64,000 nucleotides of DNA from Scandinavium sp051650185 (GTDB lineage Bacteria; Pseudomonadota; Gammaproteobacteria; Enterobacterales; Enterobacteriaceae), in contig NZ_JBOFIN010000131.1 in the NCBI RefSeq assembly GCF_051650185.1, positions 25,919-89,918 of the forward strand, written 5' to 3'. The notes beneath the pieces were generated by a model, which searched no databases, was not told the origin of the DNA, and saw nothing but the letters and a program-made list of their open reading frames with translations. The translations under genes were made by a program, and so were the position numbers. This document shows positions 16,904-25,861 of the stretch, piece by piece; positions within the stretch are counted from its first letter, which is position 1; the number at the start of each line of letters is the position of its first letter.

Positions 16904-17299
16904 GTCACTGCTCCTTAGCCAAATGTTCTGCTAATGATTGTAGGGTTTTTAAGAGGTTTCTTACCGCGACGAGGCTCATAGAATTGCGTATCCGGACTGA
17001 TGTCAAACTAACGGAAAACACGGTGACTCCTGTCACGAGGCGAGACAGATTATGGCAGGAAACGTTTTTGAATGGGGGGAAATGTTCTTAAACGGTTAAT
17101 GATTAGTTTAATGAACTGATGGAATGTGAATGTAATCGCATTCCTGAAAGAAAATGACGAAAGAGTTACAGCAAAAATCGATTCACTTCTCGAGGTAAAT
17201 AGCACAACCAGGGTTGCCGTTTTTAGTGTTTGCACCCTCTCCCTGTGGGAGAGGGCTGGGGTGAGGGCACCAGACCGCATTGGCCCTGGCCGATCAGCA
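16904..17299. other. Intergenic region between pckA and hslO
   Basis: About 400 bases without a credible gene. The pckA-proximal part should hold its promoter. A palindrome GTGACTCCTGTCAC lies at 17023-17036, about 120 bases upstream of the pckA start, and could be a regulator site; Cra activates pckA in E. coli, but the match to the Cra consensus is imperfect. The hslO-proximal part carries one copy of a 59-base interspersed repeat at 17221-17279. Confidence 0.5.
17221..17279 (+). repeat. 59-base interspersed repeat, copy 1
   Basis: The element has a perfect 9-bp stem CCCTCTCCC / GGGAGAGGG with loop TGT, preceded by TTTTAGTGTTTGC and followed by GGGGTGAGGGCA. It matches the reverse complement of 49350-49408 at about 54 of 59 positions by hand count. 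It is non-coding and sits just after hslO. Confidence 0.75.
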
Positions 17300-18178
17300 T
17301 CAATGGATCTGCGGGTCCGCCGGTGATGCGTTGTTACGAATTTCCGCAATGTCCATGGCGTTGAAAACGTAATGGCTGGCGCAGTAATCGCAGTGCATAT
17401 CGATTTCACCGTCATCGGCCAGGATGCTATCGACCTCTTCATCCGGAAGGGTTCTTAACGCATCGGCGCAGCGTTCACGGGAACAGGTGCATTTGAACTC
17501 TACTTTCTGCGGATCGTAGACCGTCACTTCTTCCTCATGGAACAGGCGCCACAGCACATCGGTCGCTGGCAGGCCAAACAGCTCTTCCGCTTTGATGGTG
17601 TCGGCCAGGGTTGCCAGGTGTTCAAAATCCTGGGCCTGAGCGTTTTGTGCTGGCATCACCTGCAGCAGAATGCCGCCTGCGGCCATTTTGCCTTCGTGCT
17701 CACCGGTACGGATGATCAGACGCGTTGGCAGCTGTTCGGAACGCAGGAAATAATCTTCCAGACAGGCCGCCAGGGTATCCCCTTCCAGACCGACCACGCC
17801 CTGATAACGCTCGCCTTCTTCCGGCGCAATGGTGATAACCAGATAGCCGTTACCGACCAGCGTTTTTAAATCGGCATCTGCCGGAATATCAACCTGGACA
17901 CGAGCCACACCGCGTAGCTCCTGATTGTTGTTGCCGTTAATCACCGCCAGCGACATTGGGCCATCGCCCTGAAGTTGCACCGTGATATCCCCGGCAAACT
18001 TCAGCGTGGCGGTCAGCAGGCTGGTGGCAACCAGCAGCTCGGCCAGCACGTTCTTCACGGGCTGCGGGTAATTGTGGTTTTCCAGCACCTGTTCCAGCGT
18101 TTCGGTGACGGTGACCAGTTCGCCGCGTACGGCCACGTTTTCAAACAGATAGCGGTGTAATTGATCGTGTTGAATCAT
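17300..18178 (-). CDS. hslO: Redox-regulated chaperone Hsp33
   Basis: A 292-residue cytoplasmic holdase activated by oxidation and heat. The N-terminal substrate-binding domain begins MIQHDQLHRYLFENVAVRGELV. The C-terminal redox switch holds the four zinc cysteines as CTC ... CDYC (FKCTCSRERC and MHCDYCASHYVF, near residues 230-268). It follows hslR on the same strand, with a gap of 23 bases, in the yrfG-hslR-hslO cluster. Length and motifs are normal. Confidence 0.97.
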   Translation of the reverse strand: MIQHDQLHRYLFENVAVRGELVTVTETLEQVLENHNYPQPVKNVLAELLVATSLLTATLKFAGDITVQLQGDGPMSLAVINGNNNQELRGVARVQVDIPADADLKTLVGNGYLVITIAPEEGERYQGVVGLEGDTLAACLEDYFLRSEQLPTRLIIRTGEHEGKMAAGGILLQVMPAQNAQAQDFEHLATLADTIKAEELFGLPATDVLWRLFHEEEVTVYDPQKVEFKCTCSRERCADALRTLPDEEVDSILADDGEIDMHCDYCASHYVFNAMDIAEIRNNASPADPQIH

Positions 18179-18201
18179 CGTTTTCTCTCTTAAGGGGACG
18201 G

Positions 18202-18603
18202 TTACTCGCTGTCCCCATGTTTAAATCTCATCAGGTCCCGGCGCTCTTTTTTATCAGGGCGACGATCCGGGTGCGGCATGGTCAGCGCATTCAGCTTACG
18301 GGCGACGGCCATTTTTTCCCGTTTCTCGATACTTTCCGCGGTCTCTTCATACATCAGAACCGCTTCAGAGGCCGGGCGACGCTGTTCGGAAATGCTTTTC
18401 ACAATCACCGTGCGTTCGTCATTCCCCTGACGAAGCGTCAGTGTGGCGTTCAGCTCCATCGCTTTGCCCGGTTTGCTACGCTGGCCGTTGTAGTGAACTT
18501 TGCCGCCTTCAACCATTTCACGCGCCAGAGCACGGGTTTTGTAAAACCTGGCTGCCCAGAGCCATTTATCCAGGCGGACGGCTTCTGCAGGCTTCTCTTT
18601 CAT
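18202..18603 (-). CDS. hslR: Heat shock protein 15 (ribosome-associated S4 domain protein)
   Basis: A 133-residue S4-domain RNA-binding protein. The S4 motif is at residues 8-70 (VRLDKWLWAARFYKTRALA ... GGKVHYNGQRSKPGKAM). A basic helical tail follows (PHPDRRPDKKERRDLMRFKHGD). Hsp15 binds 50S subunits carrying stalled peptidyl-tRNA and helps recycle them. It lies 10 bases after yrfG and 23 before hslO, so it is co-transcribed. Confidence 0.96.
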   Translation of the reverse strand: MKEKPAEAVRLDKWLWAARFYKTRALAREMVEGGKVHYNGQRSKPGKAMELNATLTLRQGNDERTVIVKSISEQRRPASEAVLMYEETAESIEKREKMAVARKLNALTMPHPDRRPDKKERRDLMRFKHGDSE

Positions 18604-18613
18604 GGTTTCTCCT

Positions 18614-19282
18614 TCACCGAATCGCGGGGATCAGCCGACGATAATCATTCAGTGCCGGGTGACGCTGATACTGCTTTTCCGCCACGCCAGAATCCGGATT
18701 GGTGACGCCCAGGCAATAACGAATGCCGAATAATGCCGCGGCATCCAGAATGGGCTCGCTGTCGTCAATGAACACCGTTTTGTGTGCGTCTAACGCCGTC
18801 TCTTTTGCGACGGCCCGCCACAGGCGCTGATCTTCTTTCGGATAACCAAATGTGTGGGTGGAAAGTAATAAATCAAGGTGTGAAGCCAGGCCAGTATGTT
18901 CCAGCTTCACGGCCAGATTGTGTGGATGCGCATTGGTGAGCAGCACCCGACGCTTCCCGCTGGCTTTCAGGGCATCCAGAAAAGGGACCGTATCTTCGCG
19001 AAGCACGGCATTTGGGCCTTGCGCGGTGGTCATGGCGCAGATATCAAGCCCAAGACGGTCGCTCCAGTAATCCAGACAGTACCAGTTTAGCGTATGCTGC
19101 ACGGCGTGATATTCTTGACTTATCCGCAGCTTCGCTTCCTCAACGCTGAGGCCGTTTTGTGCGCCATAGGTTTCAGGAACCAGCTTTTGCCAGAAATGGG
19201 TGTCGAAGGCGAGATCGAGAAGGGTACCGTCCATGTCCAGCAAAACGGTATCCACCTCTTGCCAGGCGATATCAAAATGCAT
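18614..19282 (-). CDS. yrfG: HAD-family GMP/IMP nucleotidase YrfG
   Basis: A 222-residue HAD hydrolase that removes phosphate from purine 5'-nucleotides in E. coli. Motif I is DMDGTLLDL near residue 15, motif II LLTNAHPHN, motif III a Lys in FGYPKEDQRLW and motif IV FIDDSEPILDA. I set the start at 19282 (MHFDIAWQEVDT), matching the family length; an in-frame ATG at 19321 would add 13 residues without support. It is the first gene of a likely operon with hslR and hslO, downstream of igaA. Confidence 0.94.
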   Translation of the reverse strand: MHFDIAWQEVDTVLLDMDGTLLDLAFDTHFWQKLVPETYGAQNGLSVEEAKLRISQEYHAVQHTLNWYCLDYWSDRLGLDICAMTTAQGPNAVLREDTVPFLDALKASGKRRVLLTNAHPHNLAVKLEHTGLASHLDLLLSTHTFGYPKEDQRLWRAVAKETALDAHKTVFIDDSEPILDAAALFGIRYCLGVTNPDSGVAEKQYQRHPALNDYRRLIPAIR

Positions 19283-19350
19283 GTTGCGTCTCCAGCCGAA
19301 GAATGCGCGACAGGGTATCACACCGGCCGCGCTTGCGGGAGCAGGGCGGT

Positions 19351-21498
19351 TTAGCTGTCTGAGCTTTCCTGGCGTAGGGCCTCACCGGAAGGGATCAGCA
19401 CCGGGTTGATGCAGCTATCATAATATTTCTGTATTTCCACCCTGCGCATACGATGGCGTTGATAGCGTCGAATGGCCTGAAGCGCGTTCCAGAAACAGCA
19501 TGCCAGCATCGCCAGCATCAACAGAGTGGTGCTGATGTAACGCCACAGCCCGGAGCTGTCCGGAATGCGATGCAGATTAATATGACGGGTGCCGTTTGCA
19601 TCGGTGGTCAGGTTGGTGACGATACCTTCTGCCACGAAGGGGGTGTGCATTAGCATCCCGGCCAGGCGCTGAAACTCAGCCCATTGTTCGTGAGCCGGAT
19701 AATCATAGAGAGAAACGGATGGCCAGGGCTGCGAGACCAGGTCACTGCCCTCGTCACTGGAAATCAAAAAGCCGCCCGGTGCAGGGCTGTTTAACGCTTG
19801 TGCCGCTCGTGCCGTTTCGCGCATCACAAACGGCGCGGTAGAGGTGGTGACCAGATTATCCAGAGATTCTGCGCTAACCGGGCGAAGCAGAACGTTAACG
19901 CCGTCGAGCTTGCCGGAGCTGGCTCGTTTGGTCAGCGTTTCCCAGTCACGGGTGTTACCGAGGTTAACCAGCGCATTTTTCAGGCGAGCGCAGTCGTCTT
20001 CAGCGGAACACAAATCTTTCGTTTTCAGCACGATGTCGGCGAAGTCATCCAACAGCACCATGCCTGATTTCTGAATGGCGGAGCGCAATGCCGGGCTCAC
20101 GCGGGAGCTGTCATCCGGATTAGGATGCAGCTGACGGTTCACCGCCTGCATCAGCGCCGTGGCTTTGGTAACAACTTCGGATTCCGGTAGCGGCAGCGGA
20201 GGCGCATCGTTCCAGATAATCTGCGAACAGTCGAACGGCATAAACGGCGAGTTTTCCTGCGCCGTCCAGGTGCCTGGCGAATGAATATTGCACATGCCGG
20301 TGCCGCTGATATGCAGCGTATCGCCCACGCGAACGCCTGCTTTATCGAGCTGGCTCACGGTGGTGGCTTCAATCGTCTGCGCGCCTTTCAACCACGACAG
20401 CGTGAATTTAAACGGCATTCCCAGTGGAACGCTAATCCACAGCATCATCACAATCAGTAAGGCTCCGCCCGCGATAATGGCGCTACGCAGCCAGTGCTGA
20501 AGGGGGAAATGTTTCACCTCTTCGTGCAAGGACAGGAAGCGGCCCTGACGCACGACATGGCGGTCGAGGTAAATATCGATATCCGTTTGCTGGCCTAAAT
20601 CCTGGCCGATGTACGGCTGCCAGTGGCGCGGGTAAATCAGGTCAATAATCCCCAGTGAGATATTGTTGATTTGTTCCTGATCGTTTTCACCAAACAGGCC
20701 CCAGCGCTTTGGCGTGCCTCGCAGGCAGTGAATCTCCCGCAGCGACGTTTTAGACGGTGGCGCAAAAAGACCCCAAAGCCCAAAGGCCAGCAGCAACACT
20801 GCGCCGCCAGCCACCCAGGGTACAAAGACCTCTGGCACCATCAACGCACAGAAGAACAGCAGAAAGGCGCTGACGATAAGCAACGCTTCGCGTAAACCAT
20901 CCGGACGGCTCAGCGCGTACTCTTCGCGAGTTTCCTGGCGAATATTCAGCAGTTCAATCTGTTCGCTTTCTTCACCGCGAATGGAAGCCTGAGTGGCAGA
21001 ACGTTGTTCGAGTGCGTAACCACGAGCTTCTTGTTTGTGATCCTGAAGCGTGTGGCCGTTGAGCGAGATGACTAACGGCAATGAATCGGTGTGGATCAGC
21101 TCTACCGTATTCTCATCATTGATGTACTGTTCCCAGAACGGCGGGAGGTGAATCTCGACGGAATCAAGGAAGTAGCGCCATTTGTTCGGATCGTCAGTGG
21201 TGATGCCGTAGCGAGTGATCGATCGGGTGACACAGTAGACAATATTGCTTTGGGCATTGAGGGTTAACGCAGTCGGCGCAACAGTGGCACCGGAAGCGGG
21301 CACTTCCTGCGTGCGGCTCAGGCCTTCGAGATAGCTTTCAGCGGCAGCGCGTTCGTCCGCGCTCAGTTTACGCGTGGTCGCGCCCACAAAAGCATGCAGC
21401 CGGGGAAGTCTTCCGTGTTGTAAGCGCTGTCGATAAAACCACCCTGCAAGCAATGCGCAGACCAGCATAGCAGCGAGGAGAATCAAAAAGGTGCCCAT
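19351..21498 (-). CDS. igaA: Intracellular growth attenuator IgaA (Rcs repressor, YrfF)
   Basis: A 715-residue inner-membrane protein that holds down the Rcs phosphorelay through RcsD; it is essential in strains with active Rcs. Membrane segments are seen near residues 2-20 (TFLILLAAMLVCALLAGWF), 205-250 (ALLIVSAFLLFFCALMV, VLLLAFGLWGLF), 340-360 (IIAGGALLIVMMLWISV) and 655-675 (LLMLAMLACCFW). A large periplasmic domain with several Cys lies between the last two. It is slightly longer than E. coli YrfF (711). It is divergent from nudE across a 319-base gap. Confidence 0.96.
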   Translation of the reverse strand: MGTFLILLAAMLVCALLAGWFYRQRLQHGRLPRLHAFVGATTRKLSADERAAAESYLEGLSRTQEVPASGATVAPTALTLNAQSNIVYCVTRSITRYGITTDDPNKWRYFLDSVEIHLPPFWEQYINDENTVELIHTDSLPLVISLNGHTLQDHKQEARGYALEQRSATQASIRGEESEQIELLNIRQETREEYALSRPDGLREALLIVSAFLLFFCALMVPEVFVPWVAGGAVLLLAFGLWGLFAPPSKTSLREIHCLRGTPKRWGLFGENDQEQINNISLGIIDLIYPRHWQPYIGQDLGQQTDIDIYLDRHVVRQGRFLSLHEEVKHFPLQHWLRSAIIAGGALLIVMMLWISVPLGMPFKFTLSWLKGAQTIEATTVSQLDKAGVRVGDTLHISGTGMCNIHSPGTWTAQENSPFMPFDCSQIIWNDAPPLPLPESEVVTKATALMQAVNRQLHPNPDDSSRVSPALRSAIQKSGMVLLDDFADIVLKTKDLCSAEDDCARLKNALVNLGNTRDWETLTKRASSGKLDGVNVLLRPVSAESLDNLVTTSTAPFVMRETARAAQALNSPAPGGFLISSDEGSDLVSQPWPSVSLYDYPAHEQWAEFQRLAGMLMHTPFVAEGIVTNLTTDANGTRHINLHRIPDSSGLWRYISTTLLMLAMLACCFWNALQAIRRYQRHRMRRVEIQKYYDSCINPVLIPSGEALRQESSDS

Positions 21499-21817
21499 GC
21501 TTTTCCCATCATACTTATTCTTACAGGTTTCGTCGGTTGCCCATTAACACAGAACGTGAGCCCGTAGTTAGCTATCGGCACGCATCACCCAGAACTTGAA
21601 AGATTAATTACGTTCTGACGCAACATTTGAGGATATCAGAGGTCAGTAAGTGCGAATATCAGCAAATTCTCAAATTCATTGCAACCTCTTGACTTTTTGA
21701 TCAAAAAAGTGACTCCGGCAAAAAGTTATGCGAATGTAAATACATAGCATCAGGAATTGCCTAAACTGTGCGGCATGTCGCACAATTACCCTGTTATCAC
21801 AGAAAAATCAGGTCACC
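21499..21817. other. Divergent control region between igaA and nudE
   Basis: No gene is seen. Notable sites are a near-perfect palindrome ACTTTTTGATCAAAAAAGT at 21692-21710 and an 18-base near-palindrome TGTGCGGCATGTCGCACA at 21767-21784, about 34 bases before the nudE ATG. Promoters for both genes must lie here; I cannot assign them with confidence. Confidence 0.5.
21767..21784. promoter_or_regulatory. Operator-like palindrome upstream of nudE
   Basis: TGTGCG and CGCACA arms flank GCATGT, giving symmetry at 16 of 18 positions. Arm length and spacing resemble a CRP-type or GntR-type operator, but the arms are not the CRP consensus TGTGA/TCACA. Confidence 0.35.
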
Positions 21818-22378
21818 ATGGATAAACCATTAACAAAACCCACCCTGCATAAAGTTGAAACCGTTGCTCGTTCACGGCTGTTTACTGTGGAAAGTGTGGA
21901 CCTGGAATTCAGCAATGGCGAACGTCGCGTGTACGAAAGAATGCGTCCTTCGACGCGGGAAGCCGTGATGATAGTGCCGATTGTTGACGATCACCTGATC
22001 CTAATCCGCGAATATGCCGTGGGCACAGAATCGTATGAACTGGGCTTCTCCAAGGGGCTGATTGACCCTGGCGAAAGCGCCATGGAAGCGGCAAACCGCG
22101 AGCTGAAAGAGGAAGTGGGCTTCGGGGCGAATCAGCTGACGTTCCTGAAAAAGCTCAGCATGGCACCCTCCTACTTTTCCAGCAAAATGAACATCATCGT
22201 TGCTGAAGATCTCTACCCGGAGTCATTGCCGGGCGATGAGCCGGAACCGCTGCCTCAGGTTCGCTGGCCGTTAGCGAATCTGATGAGCCTGCTGGACGAG
22301 CCGGACTTCAACGAAGCCCGCAATGTCAGCGCGTTGTTCCTTGTGCGCGAATGGCTCAAAGGGCAGGGACGACTTTAG
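21818..22378 (+). CDS. nudE: ADP compounds hydrolase NudE
   Basis: A 186-residue Nudix hydrolase acting on ADP-ribose, NADH and Ap3A in E. coli. The Nudix box GLIDPGESAMEAANRELKEE begins near residue 71 and matches Gx5Ex7REUxEExGU throughout, with VGF following. Length equals that of the E. coli protein. It is a single gene, convergent with mrcA, with a REP pair in the gap. Confidence 0.97.
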   Translation: MDKPLTKPTLHKVETVARSRLFTVESVDLEFSNGERRVYERMRPSTREAVMIVPIVDDHLILIREYAVGTESYELGFSKGLIDPGESAMEAANRELKEEVGFGANQLTFLKKLSMAPSYFSSKMNIIVAEDLYPESLPGDEPEPLPQVRWPLANLMSLLDEPDFNEARNVSALFLVREWLKGQGRL

Positions 22379-22384
22379 GGCGCT

Positions 22385-22451
22385 GTCGGGCGGCACTTTG
22401 TTTGCCCGACCTACAACATCCGTAGGCCCGGTAAGCATCGCGCCACCGGGC
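22385..22451. repeat. REP pair (BIME) between nudE and mrcA
   Basis: Two inverted REP units: GTCGGGCGGCAC ... TTTGCCCGAC at 22385-22410 and GCCCGGTAAGC ... GCCACCGGGC at 22426-22451, in a convergent gap. Confidence 0.75.
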
Positions 22452-22466
22452 ATTTCTCTTCAGGAA

Positions 22467-25019
22467 TTAAAACAGCTCGTGTGCTTCACCGTTATCGATG
22501 AGCGTTGTCCCTACCTCATGAACGGCCTGTTGGTTCGGCTGCGTCCCTTCAATAAAGTACTCTTCACGGCTATTGCCACCGTTGGCGAGCTGGCCTGTCG
22601 CACGATCGATATTGATAGTCACCACGCCTGCCGGTGGCGTTAGCGGTTGTTCCGGCACGCCTTCCAGCACGGTTTTCATAAAGGCATCCCAGGCAGGTTG
22701 TGCGCTCTTGGCACCGCCCTCATAACCTGAAATCTGATCTTTAATTGCCCCGGAGGCCGTGGTGCGGCCAAGGTCGCGGCGATGATCGTCAAAGCCAATC
22801 CATACGGAGGTCACGACGCCCGGGCCATAACCGGAGAACCAGGCATCTTTCGAACTGTTGGTTGTCCCGGTTTTTCCGCCGATGTCATGACGCTTAAGGT
22901 CACGGCCTGCACGCCAGCCTGTTCCCTGCCAGCCTGGTTCACCAAAGATATTGGTGTTCAGGGCGCTCTTAATCAGGAACGACAGCGGGGTGCTGATCAC
23001 GTGCGGGGCATATTCCTGACCGCCGCTGCGCGCAACCAGCGCCTGGTTCGCCTGCTCAAGGCTTGGCATCGGCACGGAGGAGTTTTGAGGCTCCTGCGAG
23101 GTGGCGACATCTTCCACGTTCTGATTTTCCAGCACGTTTGATTTCTGCGTGTCGCCGTAAATCACCGGAATATCGCAATCGGCACAAGCCACTTTCGGTT
23201 TGGCTTCAAAAATCACGCCGCCCATATCATTTTCAATCTTGCTGATGAAATACGGGTCAATCAGGAAACCGCCGTTGGCCATCACGGAATAGCCACGGGC
23301 TACCTGCAGTGGGGTAAAGGAAGCGGAACCGAGCGCCAGTGATTCGGTGCGAACAATGTTATCCGCCGGGAAGCCAAAGCGTTGCAGGTATTCTGCGGCG
23401 TAATCCACGCCCATCGCACGCATCGCGCGGACCATCACCACGTTTTTGGACTGACCCAGACCCTGACGCAGACGAATCGGGCCCGCATATTCTGGCGGCG
23501 AGTTCTTCGGACTCCAGTCTGAACCTGCTCCGGCATCCCAGCGCGAGATTGGCACATCGTTGAGCATGCTGGCCAGCGTCAGGCCTTTATCCATCGCGGC
23601 GGTATACAGGAATGGCTTGATGTTGGAACCGACCTGACGCAGCGCCTGGGTCGCGCGGTTAAATTTGCTCTGGTTGAAATCAAAACCGCCAACCAGCGCA
23701 ATGATCGCGCCGTTTTGCGGATTGAGGGACACCAGCGCAGAGTTCACATCCGGCACCTGCGCCAGCCACCAGGTTTCACCCACCTGGCGAACCCAAATTT
23801 GTTGCCCTGTCTGTACGACATCCGTGACTTTGCGCGGTGTCGGGCCTTGCTGAGTATCAGAACGATACTGACGCGCCCAGCGCATGGCGTCCATGTTCAG
23901 CGCGATGGAGGTGCCGTCCGCCATCATCACGGTGGCTTCCTGCGGATTTGCGGCTGTCACCACAGCAGGCTCAAGCGGCCCATAAGTTGGCAGGCTCTTC
24001 AGGGAGTCAGTGATTTTTTTGCTGTCCCACGGCGTCTCGCCAATTTTCCACAGCACGTTAGCCGGGCCGCGATAACCATGGCGCATGTCGTAATCCATCA
24101 CGTTATTACGCAAAGCCGTTTGCGCGGCTAACTGATCTTTGCGGGTGATGGTGGTGTAGATGCGATAGCCGTCTTCATATGCCTTTTCACCGTAACGGTG
24201 ATACATCTCCTGACGCACCATTTCCGTGAGGTAAGGGGCAGAGAAGGCGATTTCCGGCGCATGGTAGCTGGCATCAATCGGCTGGCCGACGGCGTCGTTG
24301 TACTGATCCTGAGTAATGTAATTCTCGCTCAGCATGCGCGACAGGACGACGTTACGACGCGCTGTTGCTCTGTCCATCGAATACAGCGGGTTGAAGGTTG
24401 ACGGTGCTTTAGGCAGGCCGGCAATGACGGCCATTTCGCTAAGCGTCAACTGATCGACCGATTTACCAAAATAGACCTGCGCCGCGGCACCCACGCCATA
24501 GGCGCGGTAGCCGAGGTAAATCTTGTTCAGGTAGAGCTCAAGAATTTCGTCTTTGTTCAGCAACTGCTCAATGCGAATCGCCAGAAAGACTTCTTTGATC
24601 TTACGCGTCAGTGTCTTTTCAGGGCTGAGGAAGAAGTTACGCGCGAGCTGCTGAGTAATGGTACTCGCCCCTTGCGAAGCGTGACCGGAGAACAGGGCTA
24701 CGCTTGCCGCACGGAAAATCCCAACAGGATCGACGCCGTGGTGCTCATAGAAGCGGCTGTCTTCTGTCGCAATGAAGGCTTTGACCAGTTCAGGCGGCAT
24801 TTGACTGAGCGTGACGGGAATACGGCGCTTTTCACCGTACTGTGCGATGAGCTCGCCATCGGCACTGTAGATCTGCATCGGGATTTGCAGGCGCACGTCT
24901 CTGAGCGTGGCAACGTCAGGCAACTGCGGCTCAATGAATTTGTAGAGGCCGTATATCGAGCCTGCTCCCAGCAGAATGCAACAGACTGCAAGGATGAATA
25001 AATACTTTACGAACTTCAC
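22467..25019 (-). CDS. mrcA: Penicillin-binding protein 1A
   Basis: An 850-residue class A PBP of the inner membrane, with transglycosylase and transpeptidase activity in peptidoglycan synthesis. It shows a TM at residues 5-28, a GT51 domain (FIATEDSRFYEHHGVD with the catalytic Glu; ASTITQQLARN), an OB-like insert and a transpeptidase domain with SxxK in GSNIKPFLYT, SxN in GQSKNVVMV and KTGTT in DIGGKTGTTNSS. I chose the GTG start at 25019 to match the E. coli protein; an ATG 24 bases upstream would add eight residues unlike the family. It is divergent from hofM. Confidence 0.97.
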   Translation of the reverse strand: MKFVKYLFILAVCCILLGAGSIYGLYKFIEPQLPDVATLRDVRLQIPMQIYSADGELIAQYGEKRRIPVTLSQMPPELVKAFIATEDSRFYEHHGVDPVGIFRAASVALFSGHASQGASTITQQLARNFFLSPEKTLTRKIKEVFLAIRIEQLLNKDEILELYLNKIYLGYRAYGVGAAAQVYFGKSVDQLTLSEMAVIAGLPKAPSTFNPLYSMDRATARRNVVLSRMLSENYITQDQYNDAVGQPIDASYHAPEIAFSAPYLTEMVRQEMYHRYGEKAYEDGYRIYTTITRKDQLAAQTALRNNVMDYDMRHGYRGPANVLWKIGETPWDSKKITDSLKSLPTYGPLEPAVVTAANPQEATVMMADGTSIALNMDAMRWARQYRSDTQQGPTPRKVTDVVQTGQQIWVRQVGETWWLAQVPDVNSALVSLNPQNGAIIALVGGFDFNQSKFNRATQALRQVGSNIKPFLYTAAMDKGLTLASMLNDVPISRWDAGAGSDWSPKNSPPEYAGPIRLRQGLGQSKNVVMVRAMRAMGVDYAAEYLQRFGFPADNIVRTESLALGSASFTPLQVARGYSVMANGGFLIDPYFISKIENDMGGVIFEAKPKVACADCDIPVIYGDTQKSNVLENQNVEDVATSQEPQNSSVPMPSLEQANQALVARSGGQEYAPHVISTPLSFLIKSALNTNIFGEPGWQGTGWRAGRDLKRHDIGGKTGTTNSSKDAWFSGYGPGVVTSVWIGFDDHRRDLGRTTASGAIKDQISGYEGGAKSAQPAWDAFMKTVLEGVPEQPLTPPAGVVTINIDRATGQLANGGNSREEYFIEGTQPNQQAVHEVGTTLIDNGEAHELF

Positions 25020-25137
25020 CGGAGATTTCCCATTAAGTGGCAATTGGGCAGTTTATAAACAAACGCGCGGTAGTATAAAGGCAAGCCAGAAGCATTGATA
25101 TAGCCGGAATGGTTTGAAGGATAAGGAGATCGTAAGA

Positions 25138-25860
25138 ATGACTTACAGTCACTGGCAAGCAGGGTTGCACTTTCAGCAAGATAGCGTGGTCTGTGTTGCG
25201 CTACAAAGAACACGGTTTGGACTGGCATTACGCCGCTGGTGGCAAGTCCCTCTTACAGAAGAGGTGACAGAGCCAAAAGCGATTGCAGCGTTATGCAAAA
25301 TTCGGCGCGAAATGCCACGTTATCACAGGATTGCGGTTGCGCTCCCCGCAGGCGATACGCTGCAAAAGCAATTACCCCCACCACAGATGCCCTTGCGAGA
25401 AAGCGAGCAGGTTCAGTGGATAGTTAACACGGTCTCGCAGCAGCTTGAGATGCCCGCCAACACGCTGGCTTTTGATTTCCACAATACTGACGCGAACAGC
25501 TATAGCGTGACAGCTGCGCGCCGAAAGGACATCAGCCTTTTGCAACAGCGCTTGCGCGCCGCCAGGCTGAATCTGTTTGCGATTACGCCGGATGCCTGTG
25601 CGCTGCAAAGCTTCCTGCCCTGGGTGTCAGAGGCGGTACCGGGCTTGTGCTGGTACGATGGGGAGCGCTGGCTATGGGCGACGCGTGAAAGTTGGGGAAG
25701 TGGCCCTGTTCAGCCAGACGAATTTCTTCCTTGTACTACCCAGTCCCGGGTTGGGGAAACGTTCAATCCCTGGTTCCCGTTAAACCAACTCCAGCCGCCT
25801 CTGCCCGAAAACGGTGATGCTTTTGCCATCGCACTTGCGCTGGCTGTGGGAGTGAGCTGA
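25138..25860 (+). CDS. hofM: DNA-use/competence-like protein HofM (PilM/ComA homologue)
   Basis: A 240-residue protein at the head of hofMNOPQ, the enterobacterial counterpart of Haemophilus comABCDE and of pilMNOPQ. It resembles the actin-like PilM family only weakly: HWQAGLHFQQDSVVCVALQ at the N-terminus, and an ITPDACALQSFLPW run mid-protein, shared with E. coli HofM. In E. coli the hof genes are needed to use DNA as a nutrient. The start at 25138 has AAGGAGAT in front; an ATG at 25114 lies before it. It is a little shorter than E. coli HofM (259) and diverges more than its neighbours. Confidence 0.85.
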   Translation: MTYSHWQAGLHFQQDSVVCVALQRTRFGLALRRWWQVPLTEEVTEPKAIAALCKIRREMPRYHRIAVALPAGDTLQKQLPPPQMPLRESEQVQWIVNTVSQQLEMPANTLAFDFHNTDANSYSVTAARRKDISLLQQRLRAARLNLFAITPDACALQSFLPWVSEAVPGLCWYDGERWLWATRESWGSGPVQPDEFLPCTTQSRVGETFNPWFPLNQLQPPLPENGDAFAIALALAVGVS

Positions 25861-25861
25861 G

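Noticed and set aside
17050..17442. Open frame of 130 codons on the minus strand between hslO and pckA
   Set aside because: It crosses the hslO 3' end in another frame and reads through the 59-base repeat. No domain or ribosome site is seen.
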